Of a DNA stretch of 36,507 nucleotides, positions 7,097 through 14,876 are shown piece by piece (the first letter of the stretch is position 1; every line of letters begins with the position of its first letter). A program made the position numbers and the translations under genes. Under the pieces are notes generated by a model. It saw only the letters and a list, made by a program, of their open reading frames with translations. It was not told the origin of the DNA and searched no databases. The stretch is from Candidatus Gastranaerophilales bacterium (lineage in GTDB: Bacteria; Cyanobacteriota; Vampirovibrionia; Gastranaerophilales; Gastranaerophilaceae): positions 1 through 36,507 of the forward strand of contig CALURG010000081.1 of NCBI GenBank assembly GCA_944323115.1, given 5' to 3'.

Positions 7097-7262
7097 ACAA
7101 TTGTAAACAAATGTAAATATGAATTTTTTAGGCTTTCAAAATGCCTGAAACTCAATAATAATGTCTAATAGCATAGCATGGCGTGGCGAAATTCGAGATG
7201 TAGCTTGGCATTTAGCAATTTCTTCTTTTTTACGGTTTTAAATTAAATGTAGGTAAAAACTA
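7097..7262 (+). promoter_or_regulatory. Upstream element, copy B (related to 450-598)
   Basis: The same series of landmarks as at 450-598 appears here: TGTAAACAAATGTAAA (7102-7117), GCCTGAAACTCA (from 7143), TAATGTCTAATAG (7159-7171), a tandem GCATA/GCATG/GCGTG pattern (from about 7171), TAGCAAT (around 7214) and GAAAGG shortly before the start codon. Relative to copy A there are about ten extra bases between the first two landmarks. The gap between the pilin remnant and this element holds nothing else that I recognise. Confidence 0.5.
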
Positions 7263-7282
7263 GTATTAGAAAGGTATTTTAA

Positions 7283-8173
7283 ATGATTCAGAATGTTGGT
7301 GTGAATGATACAGCAGGATTGTATAAAATCCAAAATGGAGTATCTGGAAAATCATCCGGTTTGAGTGAGAAGAAAAAATTAAACAAAACTGAAAAAGTCG
7401 TGCTTGCAGGTCTTTCAGCATTAGGTGCAATTGCAGTAGGTCTTGTTGCAGTAAAAAAACATAAGGCAAAAATGTTTAAGAAAGCTGAACAAGAAGCTGA
7501 AGAGCTCTATAGACAAATGACACAGCGAGAAAAAGCCATAAATGAAGCAGAAAAAATTAATAAATCTACAGAGTTTTCTCCGGAAAAAATTGACAAGCTC
7601 GTACAAAATGGGAAAATAAAACCTGATGCATGGTCACCCAAAGATATGAAACATTATTATGAAAATCTTGAAAATGTTGATATGTTAATAAAAGAAGGAA
7701 AAATTCCTGAAGAAGCTCGTAATTGGAAAGTACAAGGCGACAAGTTAGTTAAAAAATTAGAAAATGGCGGCGAAGAATATTACTTAAGAACCCCTGACAG
7801 AAAAAACATAATTGCTCATGTCAAAAAAATTGATAACAATCAATATTTTGTCGGCGAAAATATAAAAGGAAAAATTGTTTTAAGAGAAGTAGAAATCCCG
7901 TCTTTTGGGAAATGTACTGATGTCAAATTTAATGATGGCGGATTTAGACTTCCTGTCTTGGAATTTACCAAAGGAAAAGATAAATATCGCATAGTTCTAC
8001 ATGATAATAGGACGAGTATTATTAAAAACGGAACAAATCTGGGTGATAAACTTTCAGTGTTAATAGCTGAAAATAATCCTAATAATATGCAACAGATAAG
8101 TGATCTTGGATCTGAAATGCGCAATATTGAAGTTGATTTTAATCAGATGTTAAATTTTATAGGTCGTCTTTAA
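7283..8173 (+). CDS. Hypothetical membrane-anchored protein (296 aa)
   Basis: I do not recognise this gene. ATG 7283 is preceded by GAAAGG at good spacing. The N-terminus is polar (about 1-38), then comes a hydrophobic alanine/glycine-rich segment (about 39-58) followed by basic residues (KKHKAKMFKK), suggesting a single membrane anchor. A charged, probably coiled-coil stretch follows (about 65-95). The remaining 200 residues look soluble and mixed alpha/beta. No enzyme motif or known domain is evident. The upstream region is related to that of the gene at 608, which has the same order of short polar start, hydrophobic segment and charged tail. It ends at a strong bidirectional terminator shared with rpmE. 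Confidence 0.7.
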   Translation: MIQNVGVNDTAGLYKIQNGVSGKSSGLSEKKKLNKTEKVVLAGLSALGAIAVGLVAVKKHKAKMFKKAEQEAEELYRQMTQREKAINEAEKINKSTEFSPEKIDKLVQNGKIKPDAWSPKDMKHYYENLENVDMLIKEGKIPEEARNWKVQGDKLVKKLENGGEEYYLRTPDRKNIIAHVKKIDNNQYFVGENIKGKIVLREVEIPSFGKCTDVKFNDGGFRLPVLEFTKGKDKYRIVLHDNRTSIIKNGTNLGDKLSVLIAENNPNNMQQISDLGSEMRNIEVDFNQMLNFIGRL

Positions 8174-8206
8174 TCTGCAAAAACAATAAAAGACAACTCC
8201 ATATAC

Positions 8207-8236
8207 AACACCCGCTTGATTTTTCAAGCGGGTGTT
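8207..8236. terminator. Bidirectional terminator between 7283 gene and rpmE
   Basis: AACACCCGCTTGA (8207-8219) and TCAAGCGGGTGTT (8224-8236) form a perfect 13-bp stem with a TTTT loop between two convergent genes. The following tracts are only partly T-rich (ATTGTTAAT on plus), but the stem is strong and well placed for both genes. Confidence 0.8.
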
Positions 8237-8278
8237 ATTGTTAATGATCTCTCAAAACTGTTAATCCAAAGAAAAAAA

Positions 8279-8479
8279 CTATTTTTGTTCGTATCTTTTT
8301 TTGAATCTTTCAACTCTGCCTTCAGTATCCATGATTTTTTGGTTACCTGTGTAGAACGGATGACATTTGTTGCAAATTTCAACAGTGATGTTTTCTTCAA
8401 TTGATCCGGTTTCAATTTCGTTTCCGCAAACGCATTTGATTTTCATTTTTTTATATTCCGGATGGATGTCTTTTTTCAT
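8279..8479 (-). CDS. rpmE: 50S ribosomal protein L31 (zinc type)
   Basis: L31 is a small protein of the large ribosomal subunit. The 66-residue product begins [11 protein letters not shown] and carries the zinc-ligand cysteines CVCGN and [10 protein letters not shown], so it is the cysteine-containing C+ form. Two upstream in-frame ATGs exist (8497, 8488), but AAGGGA lies nine bases before the ATG at 8479, and this start matches the family N-terminus. It is divergent from proS and convergent with the unknown gene at 7283. Confidence 0.95.
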   Translation of the reverse strand: MKKDIHPEYKKMKIKCVCGNEIETGSIEENITVEICNKCHPFYTGNQKIMDTEGRVERFKKRYEQK

Positions 8480-8552
8480 TGTTTTCATTCCCTTCATAAG
8501 ATTTTATCATTTAATAAAATTCTAGACCGCTGAAAAATTATTATCAAGACTT

Positions 8553-8581
8553 TTGTGGTAACATTAAAGAAAATGTAATAT
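8553..8581 (+). promoter_or_regulatory. Possible proS promoter
   Basis: TTGTGG (8553-8558), a 17-base spacer and TAATAT (8576-8581) make a plausible sigma-70-type promoter in the space between rpmE and proS. Transcription would start close to the GGG at 8587-8589 that may act as ribosome-binding site, which weakens the call. Confidence 0.35.
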
Positions 8582-8599
8582 AAAAAGGGTTCGTGCACT

Positions 8600-10369
8600 A
8601 TGAAAATGTCAAAATTGTTTGTCCAAACTTTGAGAGAATTCCCCTCAGATGCGGAAGTAATAAGCCATAAACTGCTTGTCAGAGCAGGATATATAAGAAA
8701 ACTCGCTCAAGGCGTCTACAACTATCTGCCTTTGATGTGGAGAGTTTTGAAAAAAGTTGAAAATATAGTTAGAGAAGAAATGGATGCAGCCGGTGCACAG
8801 GAGATGCTTATGCCTTTTGTACAGCCGGAAGAACTCTGGCAGGAGTCAGGCAGATGGAATGTGTACGGAAAAGAATTGATGAGGCTCAAAGACAGGCATG
8901 GACGAGGCATGTGTCTCGGGCCGACACATGAAGAGGTTATCACCTCAGTTGCCAGAGAGGGTATAAAATCATACAAACAATTGCCTGTAAACCTTTATCA
9001 AATTCAGTCAAAATTTCGTGATGAAGTCCGACCCCGCTACGGACTTTTGAGAGGCCGTGAGTTTATCATGAAAGACGCATACAGTTTTGACTCTTCACAA
9101 GAAGGACTTGAAAAATCTTACAAAATTATGGCTGATGCGTATTACAAAATATTTGAACGCTGCGGCCTTGAGACAAAAGCAGTACAGTCGGATTCCGGTG
9201 CTATAGGCGGTGCTGTTTCTCATGAATATATGGTTTTAATCGATGACAATGAAAACAATGCGGGAGAAAACGATGTGTTCTTCTGCAAAAATAAATCCTG
9301 CGGTTATGCGGCAAATGCAAACCACGCTGTTTCAGTACTTGAGCCAGCAGAAGTTGACGGTGTAAAATTCGGTTTTAATGAATTTAAAAAAGTCGATACT
9401 CCGAATACAACTACAATAGAAGAATTGGCAGAATTTTTGAAGGTTCCACCTACCGTTATTTTAAAATCAATGATTTATGTTGCAGACAACAAAATAGTCA
9501 TGGCTTTAATCAGGGCTGACAAAACTTTTGAAGAAACAAAAGTCATGAATGCAGTCAAAGCAAACGAAATCAGAAGTGCCGCTCCTGCGGAACTCGAGGC
9601 AATTTTTGGTGCAAGCAAAGGTTTTGTAGGGCCGAAAGATATTGAAAAAGTAAAAATACCGGAAGAATATGAAGGCGAAAAAATCACTGTTGTTGCTGAT
9701 TTGACAGCACAGGAGATGAAAAACTTTGTCATAGGTGCAAATGAAACAGACAAACACTTTACGGGTGCAAATTGGTCTGATTTGAATACACCAATATTTG
9801 CAGACATAAGACTGGTCGAAGCAGGTGAAAAATGTCCGGATTGCGGTGAGCCTTTGTTTGTTACAAAAGGTATTGAGGTCGGTAATATTTTCCAGCTCGG
9901 TACGAAATATTCAAAAGCAATGAATGCCGTATACCTCGATGAAAACGGTAAAACACAGCCGTTTATTATGGGTTGTTACGGTATAGGTATTTCAAGAACC
10001 GCTGCGGCAGCGGTAGAACGCCACCATGATGAACACGGTATCAAATGGCCTATTGCCATTGCACCTTACCATGTAGATGTTGTGCCCGTGAATATTCAAG
10101 ATGAATTGCAGATGAAGGTTGCACAAGAAATTTATGAAAAACTTTTGGGTGCAAAAGTTGAGGCTGTGCTGGATGACAGAGACGAAAGGGCAGGAGTAAA
10201 ATTTAAAGATGCCGATTTGATAGGTTTCCCGTTCAGAATTACTGTCGGAAAAACTATTGCAGACGGTCTTGTTGAGTTTAAGGTAAGAGAAACTTCTGAA
10301 GTGTTTACTCTAAAACCCGAAGAAGCTGTTTCAAAAATAGTGGAATACGTAAAACCTTACATAAAATAA
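8600..10369 (+). CDS. proS: Prolyl-tRNA synthetase (bacterial type)
   Basis: It charges tRNA(Pro) with proline, using ATP. The 589 residues and domain order are those of bacterial ProRS: class II core with motif 2 (FRDEVRPRYGLLRGREFIMKD), an inserted editing domain (about 220-400) between motifs 2 and 3, motif 3 (GCYGIGISRT) and a C-terminal anticodon-binding domain (HVDVVPVNIQDE onward). A CPDCGEP pair precedes motif 3. ATG 8600 is used; a second ATG two codons later cannot be excluded. It stands alone between rpmE and a sigma factor gene on the other strand. Confidence 0.97.
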   Translation: MKMSKLFVQTLREFPSDAEVISHKLLVRAGYIRKLAQGVYNYLPLMWRVLKKVENIVREEMDAAGAQEMLMPFVQPEELWQESGRWNVYGKELMRLKDRHGRGMCLGPTHEEVITSVAREGIKSYKQLPVNLYQIQSKFRDEVRPRYGLLRGREFIMKDAYSFDSSQEGLEKSYKIMADAYYKIFERCGLETKAVQSDSGAIGGAVSHEYMVLIDDNENNAGENDVFFCKNKSCGYAANANHAVSVLEPAEVDGVKFGFNEFKKVDTPNTTTIEELAEFLKVPPTVILKSMIYVADNKIVMALIRADKTFEETKVMNAVKANEIRSAAPAELEAIFGASKGFVGPKDIEKVKIPEEYEGEKITVVADLTAQEMKNFVIGANETDKHFTGANWSDLNTPIFADIRLVEAGEKCPDCGEPLFVTKGIEVGNIFQLGTKYSKAMNAVYLDENGKTQPFIMGCYGIGISRTAAAAVERHHDEHGIKWPIAIAPYHVDVVPVNIQDELQMKVAQEIYEKLLGAKVEAVLDDRDERAGVKFKDADLIGFPFRITVGKTIADGLVEFKVRETSEVFTLKPEEAVSKIVEYVKPYIK

Positions 10370-10376
10370 TCCGATA

Positions 10377-10406
10377 TTTTTGTTGTCAGAAATATTTCAA
10401 CAAAAA
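10377..10406. terminator. Weak bidirectional hairpin between proS and sigma gene
   Basis: TTTTTGTTG (10377-10385) and CAACAAAAA (10398-10406) are perfect 9-bp inverted repeats between convergent genes. The stem is AT-rich, so termination would depend on the flanking A/T runs. Confidence 0.45.
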
Positions 10407-10437
10407 ACACAGGAAAAAATAAGAAGCCTTATACAAT

Positions 10438-11076
10438 CTAAGTTAAGTTGTTTTTTTCAAGCTCTTTTCTTATTTTGTTTAAGCCTGACTGGATAATTCT
10501 TGAAATTCTGGACGGAGAAATATCAAAGTCCTCTGACAATTCTCTGAGTTTTTTGTCTTTAAAAAACTTTGCTTCAATGAGTTCGTTCTCTCTTTGGGGA
10601 AGTTTTTTCATCGCTTCTTTTATTGCATTGCTCATTTCGTTAAAGACAATTAATTCTTCCGGTGTGCGTGTATTGTCTTTTATCTGAGTAGGATTGTCGG
10701 CTTCCGCCATTTCATCAATAGAGAGAATAGTTTTGTAAACCGCTTCTCTAAAATCATTTACGTCGTTTTGAGACAATGAAGCTTCTTTTTTTGTTTTTTG
10801 CGAGTACCATTTATATCTTCTGCGTACTTCATTTCTTATAGCCCATTTTATGGCAGTTGCAATATAAGAATTGTTGTATTTTGAAATATCTGCTGATACA
10901 CAAAAATGATGAACAACTTGTGTACCTATATTTACAAGTTCGGAATAATCAATCAAATAAGAGGAAGAAAGCTTTTTAAACTCAATTTTGGCAATAGTTT
11001 CAATAAGCTCATTGTATTCCTTAAGACTTTTTCTTATAGCCGCTTTTGTCTGAGTATCCAATTTTACCTGTAACAA
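10438..11076 (-). CDS. Alternative RNA polymerase sigma factor (sigma-70 family)
   Basis: A 212-residue sigma-70 family protein with region 2 (YSELVNIGTQVVHHF ... YIATAIKWAIRNEVRRRYKW, about 44-108) and a C-terminal region 4 with helix-turn-helix (LRELSEDFDISPSRISRIIQ, about 178-197). Region 3 is short or missing, so it lies between group 3 (FliA/SigB-like) and shorter types. It would direct RNA polymerase to a special set of promoters. The start is TTG at 11076, with AGGT about eight bases upstream; no ATG is available. No anti-sigma gene is adjacent. It is divergently transcribed from a cell-wall hydrolase that may be a target. Confidence 0.85.
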   Translation of the reverse strand: MLQVKLDTQTKAAIRKSLKEYNELIETIAKIEFKKLSSSYLIDYSELVNIGTQVVHHFCVSADISKYNNSYIATAIKWAIRNEVRRRYKWYSQKTKKEASLSQNDVNDFREAVYKTILSIDEMAEADNPTQIKDNTRTPEELIVFNEMSNAIKEAMKKLPQRENELIEAKFFKDKKLRELSEDFDISPSRISRIIQSGLNKIRKELEKNNLT

Positions 11077-11160
11077 CTTTTTGACCTGCCTTATAAAATA
11101 ATTTTAAATTAAAAAATCAAAACTGTAAAACAATTATAAACTTTTGTAATTTTTATAAAA

Positions 11161-11187
11161 CAAATCGTCAAGAAAAATTGCCTAAAA
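11161..11187 (+). promoter_or_regulatory. Possible alternative-sigma promoter of the hydrolase gene
   Basis: CAAA (11161-11164), 15 bases, then GCCTAAAA (11180-11187) resembles the FliA-type layout TAAA-N15-GCCGATAA. The same ATTGCCTAAAA, 15 bases after TAAA, is found at 464-490 upstream of the 608 gene. Transcription would begin shortly before the AAGGAG at 11202-11207. The match is partial and other promoters are possible. Confidence 0.3.
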
Positions 11188-11214
11188 TTTTTTTAAATAT
11201 TAAGGAGTGTTGTT

Positions 11215-13227
11215 GTGCGAATTTCAGAAAATAACAGTAATATATATAAAAATTTTTCTAAAAAACAGAAAAATACACATATAATAAATGCATCGAAACT
11301 TTCCGGCTCGGTGAAAAGTGCTGTAAAAAAAGCAAAAACCTGTGCAATAGCGGCTTTGTTTTTACTTCCGACACTGGGCATTGTAAAAAACTGCACAAAC
11401 CAAAATAACAACACTCAAGATGTTACGGCTCCGGCTGATACAGAATACAGACAAAATTACCTTGATATAGGCCAAAGAAGTTTTTATTCAGTCCAAAAAG
11501 GAGACAACCCCGAAAAAATAGCCAGAAAGTTTAATGTTTCTACAAGAAGACTTTTGTTTGAAAATGGTCTTTCCGGAAAAGATTATATTCATCCCGGCGA
11601 TACTCTTCTAATTCCTGAATCGTACACAGTAAAAGACATAAAAAACCTCAAAGATGTTTCAAAGCTAACCGGACTGACAAAAGAATTTCTTGAAGATTTG
11701 TGTAGTATAGAGAAAGTTTATTCCGAAGTATATCTTGACAGAAACAACAACAAAACCATAGGTGTCGGGCACCTCGTAAAACCGCATGAAACGGAAAAAT
11801 TTGCAGATAAAACACTTTCGAAAAAAGAAATATTCTCCTTGCTTGCACAGGATTTGGTGAATTTTGAGATGGATTTAAAAACAGTGATTAACGAATCTTC
11901 TCTTGAAAAAATGCCTGTTAAACTTAGAGAATCAGTAATAGATTTGGCTTTTAACAAAGGAATAGGTGCAATTTCAGGTAACAAAGTATTGTGTGATGCT
12001 TTAAACAACGATGATTATGCAAAAGCTGTTTCTCACTTAAATCAGGATTATTCTGTTGTTGTCAATGCAAAAGGCGAAAAAATCAAAAAACCTGCAAGCG
12101 GCCTGAGCAAAAGACGTTTGTTTGATATAAAAAATGCCTGTGCAATATTTGAAGGAAAAATTCCTGATGAAGTATTAAAATCCGCCGAAAATGTTTATCA
12201 AAGAGGACTTGTTTATATGTCTCAAGAAAGAGACAGAGGAGAAATTCCTCAAAAAGCATATGAAAATGTTCTTGCGGAATACAAAAATCTTGCATATATC
12301 TGGTTTGACGGTGCATTTGGTGAGCCGTTAAAAAATACAAAAGAAAACGAAAAAACAAACACTGCTGAAAACCCAAAAGTACAGAGCCAAAATCCGGATA
12401 AAATGTCGACAAAAATACGGACAGAAGGGAAAAAAACAGAGTGGACAGTCAGTTCATTGTACGAAGACTGGCAGAAAAACGCTCAGGCCAAAAAACGCAC
12501 GGTAAAAAGACCTCTTCCTGAAATTGATGAAAACGGCAATATCAAAGCTTTTGTCAAAATATATGAACCGGCATCAAAGGGTGATTTGAACAATAAAATA
12601 TTTATAATAAATCCCGGACACGGCGGTGCTGTCAATCACAACGGCAATTTGAATTTTGATCCGGGTACAAGCAATGCCGTAATGGACTCAAAAAACAAAA
12701 ATTTGGAAACAAATAATTTTATCGGTAACGGCGGTGTCGCTCTTGAAGAGTGGGTGGTAAATCAGAGAATTGCGGATGAACTGGTTAAAAAAATTACAAA
12801 TGCCGGAGCAAAAGTTATATATGTACAAGGCTCTGTATACAGTGCAATGGACGCTATAAGAGACATTCAAAAGGAATACAACATAGACATGATACTCAGT
12901 CTTCACAGCAATTCTATCGGTGCTAAAAGAGGTCTGCATATAATCAGCAATAAAAGAAACGGTGTTGACAAAGAAGACAGAGAACTTGCAAAAACTCTTG
13001 TCAAAAAATTTAATGAGCACAGCTGGTTTAGAGGAATTACAAACCACAAATCACAATCACTCGGTGTACTGTCAGTCAGTCCCGAAGAAACTTCATCAGT
13101 ACCGGGTGTTCTGATTGAAACAGGAAATTTAAAAAACGAAAAAGATGTGGCAAATCTTAATTCTTCAAAATTTAAAAGTGAAATGATAGAACTAATTTTT
13201 GAAGGCATAAAAGATTATTTGAAATAA
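11215..13227 (+). CDS. LysM / lysozyme-like / N-acetylmuramoyl-L-alanine amidase fusion
   Basis: A 670-residue peptidoglycan hydrolase. GTG 11215 has AAGGAG seven bases upstream. After a basic start there is a hydrophobic segment (about 43-57), probably a signal anchor. A LysM peptidoglycan-binding domain follows (about 90-134, YSVQKGDNPEKIARKF...HPGDTLLIP). Residues 155-315 resemble phage T4-type lysozyme (GH24): E166, D175 and T181 of TIGVGH match its catalytic E-D-T, and GLSKRRLFD matches its C-terminal motif. After a polar linker, residues 460-668 form an Amidase_3 domain with zinc ligands H469 (NPGHGG), E511 or E512 and H564 (SLHSNS), and catalytic E635 (LIETGNL). It should cut both glycan and peptide linkages. 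It is divergent from the sigma factor and convergent with lipA. Confidence 0.88.
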   Translation: MRISENNSNIYKNFSKKQKNTHIINASKLSGSVKSAVKKAKTCAIAALFLLPTLGIVKNCTNQNNNTQDVTAPADTEYRQNYLDIGQRSFYSVQKGDNPEKIARKFNVSTRRLLFENGLSGKDYIHPGDTLLIPESYTVKDIKNLKDVSKLTGLTKEFLEDLCSIEKVYSEVYLDRNNNKTIGVGHLVKPHETEKFADKTLSKKEIFSLLAQDLVNFEMDLKTVINESSLEKMPVKLRESVIDLAFNKGIGAISGNKVLCDALNNDDYAKAVSHLNQDYSVVVNAKGEKIKKPASGLSKRRLFDIKNACAIFEGKIPDEVLKSAENVYQRGLVYMSQERDRGEIPQKAYENVLAEYKNLAYIWFDGAFGEPLKNTKENEKTNTAENPKVQSQNPDKMSTKIRTEGKKTEWTVSSLYEDWQKNAQAKKRTVKRPLPEIDENGNIKAFVKIYEPASKGDLNNKIFIINPGHGGAVNHNGNLNFDPGTSNAVMDSKNKNLETNNFIGNGGVALEEWVVNQRIADELVKKITNAGAKVIYVQGSVYSAMDAIRDIQKEYNIDMILSLHSNSIGAKRGLHIISNKRNGVDKEDRELAKTLVKKFNEHSWFRGITNHKSQSLGVLSVSPEETSSVPGVLIETGNLKNEKDVANLNSSKFKSEMIELIFEGIKDYLK

Positions 13228-13229
13228 AT

Positions 13230-14087
13230 CTACACGCTTTCAAAAGTTTCAAATGCTCTGTAAGAGCTTCTGACAAGACCTGATGCTACAATGTGTTCTA
13301 TCCCTGCTTTTTGTGCCAGATTTTTAACGGTGTTAAAATCGTCTTCTGTATAGTATTTTTCAACTTCAAGATGTTTTTTGGAAGGCTGCATGTACTGGCC
13401 GACCGTAACTATGTCACAGTTTATCGCTTTGAGGTCTTTAAACGTTTCATACAACTCGTCAAATGTCTCACCCAGCCCGACCATAAGACCGGTTTTTGTA
13501 ACCATTTTTTTGTCACGTTCTTTTATGTGTTTTAAAAAATTAAGCGAACGTTCATAATTTGCGAGAGGTCTCGCTTTGGGGTATAGTCTTTTTACTGTTT
13601 CAACATTGTGATTGAAAACATCCGGCTTTGCGTCGACAACTATATCGATTAAATCTTCAATTCCTTCAAAATCAGGGGTTAAAACTTCCATTTTTATCTC
13701 AGGAACAAGTTTTCGTGTTTCAACTATTACTTGTGAAAAAATATCAGCACCTTGCAAAGGCAAATCATCACGTGTAACTGAAGTTATCACTGCATATTTC
13801 AATCCCAGTTCTTTTATTGCTTGAGCGACTTTGAGGGGTTCTGTTTTGTCTAAAGGTTCCGGTTTTCCTCCTGAAATATTGCAAAATCTGCAATTTCTTG
13901 TACAAATATTTCCCAGAATCAAAAAAGTAGCGGTATTTTTTGCATAACACTCAGCTTTGTTTGGGCATCTAGCCGCTTCGCACACGGTATTTAGGCACTT
14001 GTTTTTCAAAATTGAACGCACAAGCTTTGTTTTTTCCGTGTCTATTATTCCTCTTTTGAGGTAATCCGGTAATCTTTTTCTTTCCAT
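13230..14087 (-). CDS. lipA: Lipoyl synthase
   Basis: This radical SAM enzyme inserts two sulphurs into octanoyl groups on lipoyl domains of 2-oxoacid dehydrogenases or the glycine cleavage H protein. The auxiliary 4Fe-4S cluster motif is C36-x4-C41-x5-C47 and the radical SAM cluster is C62-x3-C66-x2-C69 (CTRNCRFC). The C-terminal RSSYRA supplies the serine ligand of the auxiliary cluster. At 285 residues it is of normal length. The ATG at 14087 lies 15 bases after the stop codon of the glycosyltransferase gene, without a clear ribosome-binding site, so translation may be coupled. No lipB or lplA is adjacent. Its 3' end is only two bases from the convergent hydrolase gene. Confidence 0.95.
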   Translation of the reverse strand: MERKRLPDYLKRGIIDTEKTKLVRSILKNKCLNTVCEAARCPNKAECYAKNTATFLILGNICTRNCRFCNISGGKPEPLDKTEPLKVAQAIKELGLKYAVITSVTRDDLPLQGADIFSQVIVETRKLVPEIKMEVLTPDFEGIEDLIDIVVDAKPDVFNHNVETVKRLYPKARPLANYERSLNFLKHIKERDKKMVTKTGLMVGLGETFDELYETFKDLKAINCDIVTVGQYMQPSKKHLEVEKYYTEDDFNTVKNLAQKAGIEHIVASGLVRSSYRAFETFESV

Positions 14088-14102
14088 ATTTTTTATTGAC
14101 TA

Positions 14103-14795
14103 CTAATCTGTAAATCTGAAGCGGACAAGTGCAATCAATGCATGAATTCCATCTTTCCAGGTGATTTTTTTACCTTCATCATATTCTCTTCCATAGTACG
14201 AAATCGGAAGTTCATAAAGTCTGGCTTTCTTTTTAAGCATTTTTGCCGTAATTTCGGGTTCAAAATCAAATCTGTCGGATTTAATTTGTATGTCTTTTAA
14301 GAAACTTGCACGGAAAGCTTTATAACAGGTTTCCATATCTGTAAGTGTTGCTCCGTAAAGGATATTTGTGGTAAATGTCAGAAGTTTGTTGCCGAGAAGA
14401 TGAGTGAACATAAAAGAACGTGAAGGCTTTGCACCCGTCAGTCTGGAGCCGTAAACTACATCAGCTTTGTCTTCGATTATGAGTTTAATGAGTTCCTGGT
14501 AATCTTCAGGGTCATATTCCAAATCAGCGTCTTGTATAACCATTATGTCGCCTGATATGTGAGACATGGCTGTTCTGATTGCTGCACCTTTTCCTTTATT
14601 TTTGTCGTGATAATAGATATTATATTTGTCTTCAAGGGTTTTCAGGTGTTCTCTTGTTCCGTCCTGTGACATATCATCAACCAGTATAATCTCTTTTTCC
14701 AAACCGCAAAATGAGGCCTTTTCCACTTTTTCAAGTATTTTATCAATAGTGTTTATTTCATTATAGACAGGTATTACAATACTTATTTTATCCAT
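14103..14795 (-). CDS. Family 2 glycosyltransferase (DPM1-like)
   Basis: A 230-residue GT-A fold glycosyltransferase. The start ISIVIPVYNE, the LVDDMSQDGT motif (39-47) and the metal-binding QDADLEYDPEDY (D89-x-D91) are those of polyprenyl-phosphate or dolichyl-phosphate mannosyl/glucosyltransferases, as is GSRLTG further on. No C-terminal membrane helices are seen, so it is the soluble DPM1-like type acting at the inner membrane face. It probably transfers a sugar from a nucleotide donor to a lipid carrier, but the substrate cannot be told. ATG 14795 has AGAGG just upstream. It shares a transcript with lipA. Confidence 0.85.
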   Translation of the reverse strand: MDKISIVIPVYNEINTIDKILEKVEKASFCGLEKEIILVDDMSQDGTREHLKTLEDKYNIYYHDKNKGKGAAIRTAMSHISGDIMVIQDADLEYDPEDYQELIKLIIEDKADVVYGSRLTGAKPSRSFMFTHLLGNKLLTFTTNILYGATLTDMETCYKAFRASFLKDIQIKSDRFDFEPEITAKMLKKKARLYELPISYYGREYDEGKKITWKDGIHALIALVRFRFTD

Positions 14796-14820
14796 ATCCT
14801 CTGTGTTACCTTTCTGTTAT

Positions 14821-14848
14821 TTATCAATTATAAAAAATATTGTATAAT
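14821..14848 (+). promoter_or_regulatory. Promoter of the GAF/HD-GYP operon
   Basis: TTATCA (14821-14826), a 16-base spacer and TATAAT (14843-14848) lie between divergent genes. Transcription would start near 14855, followed by TAAGGG at 14865-14870, six bases before the ATG at 14877. Confidence 0.5.
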
Positions 14849-14876
14849 TAAAAAGAGAAGATGTTAAGGGTTATAA

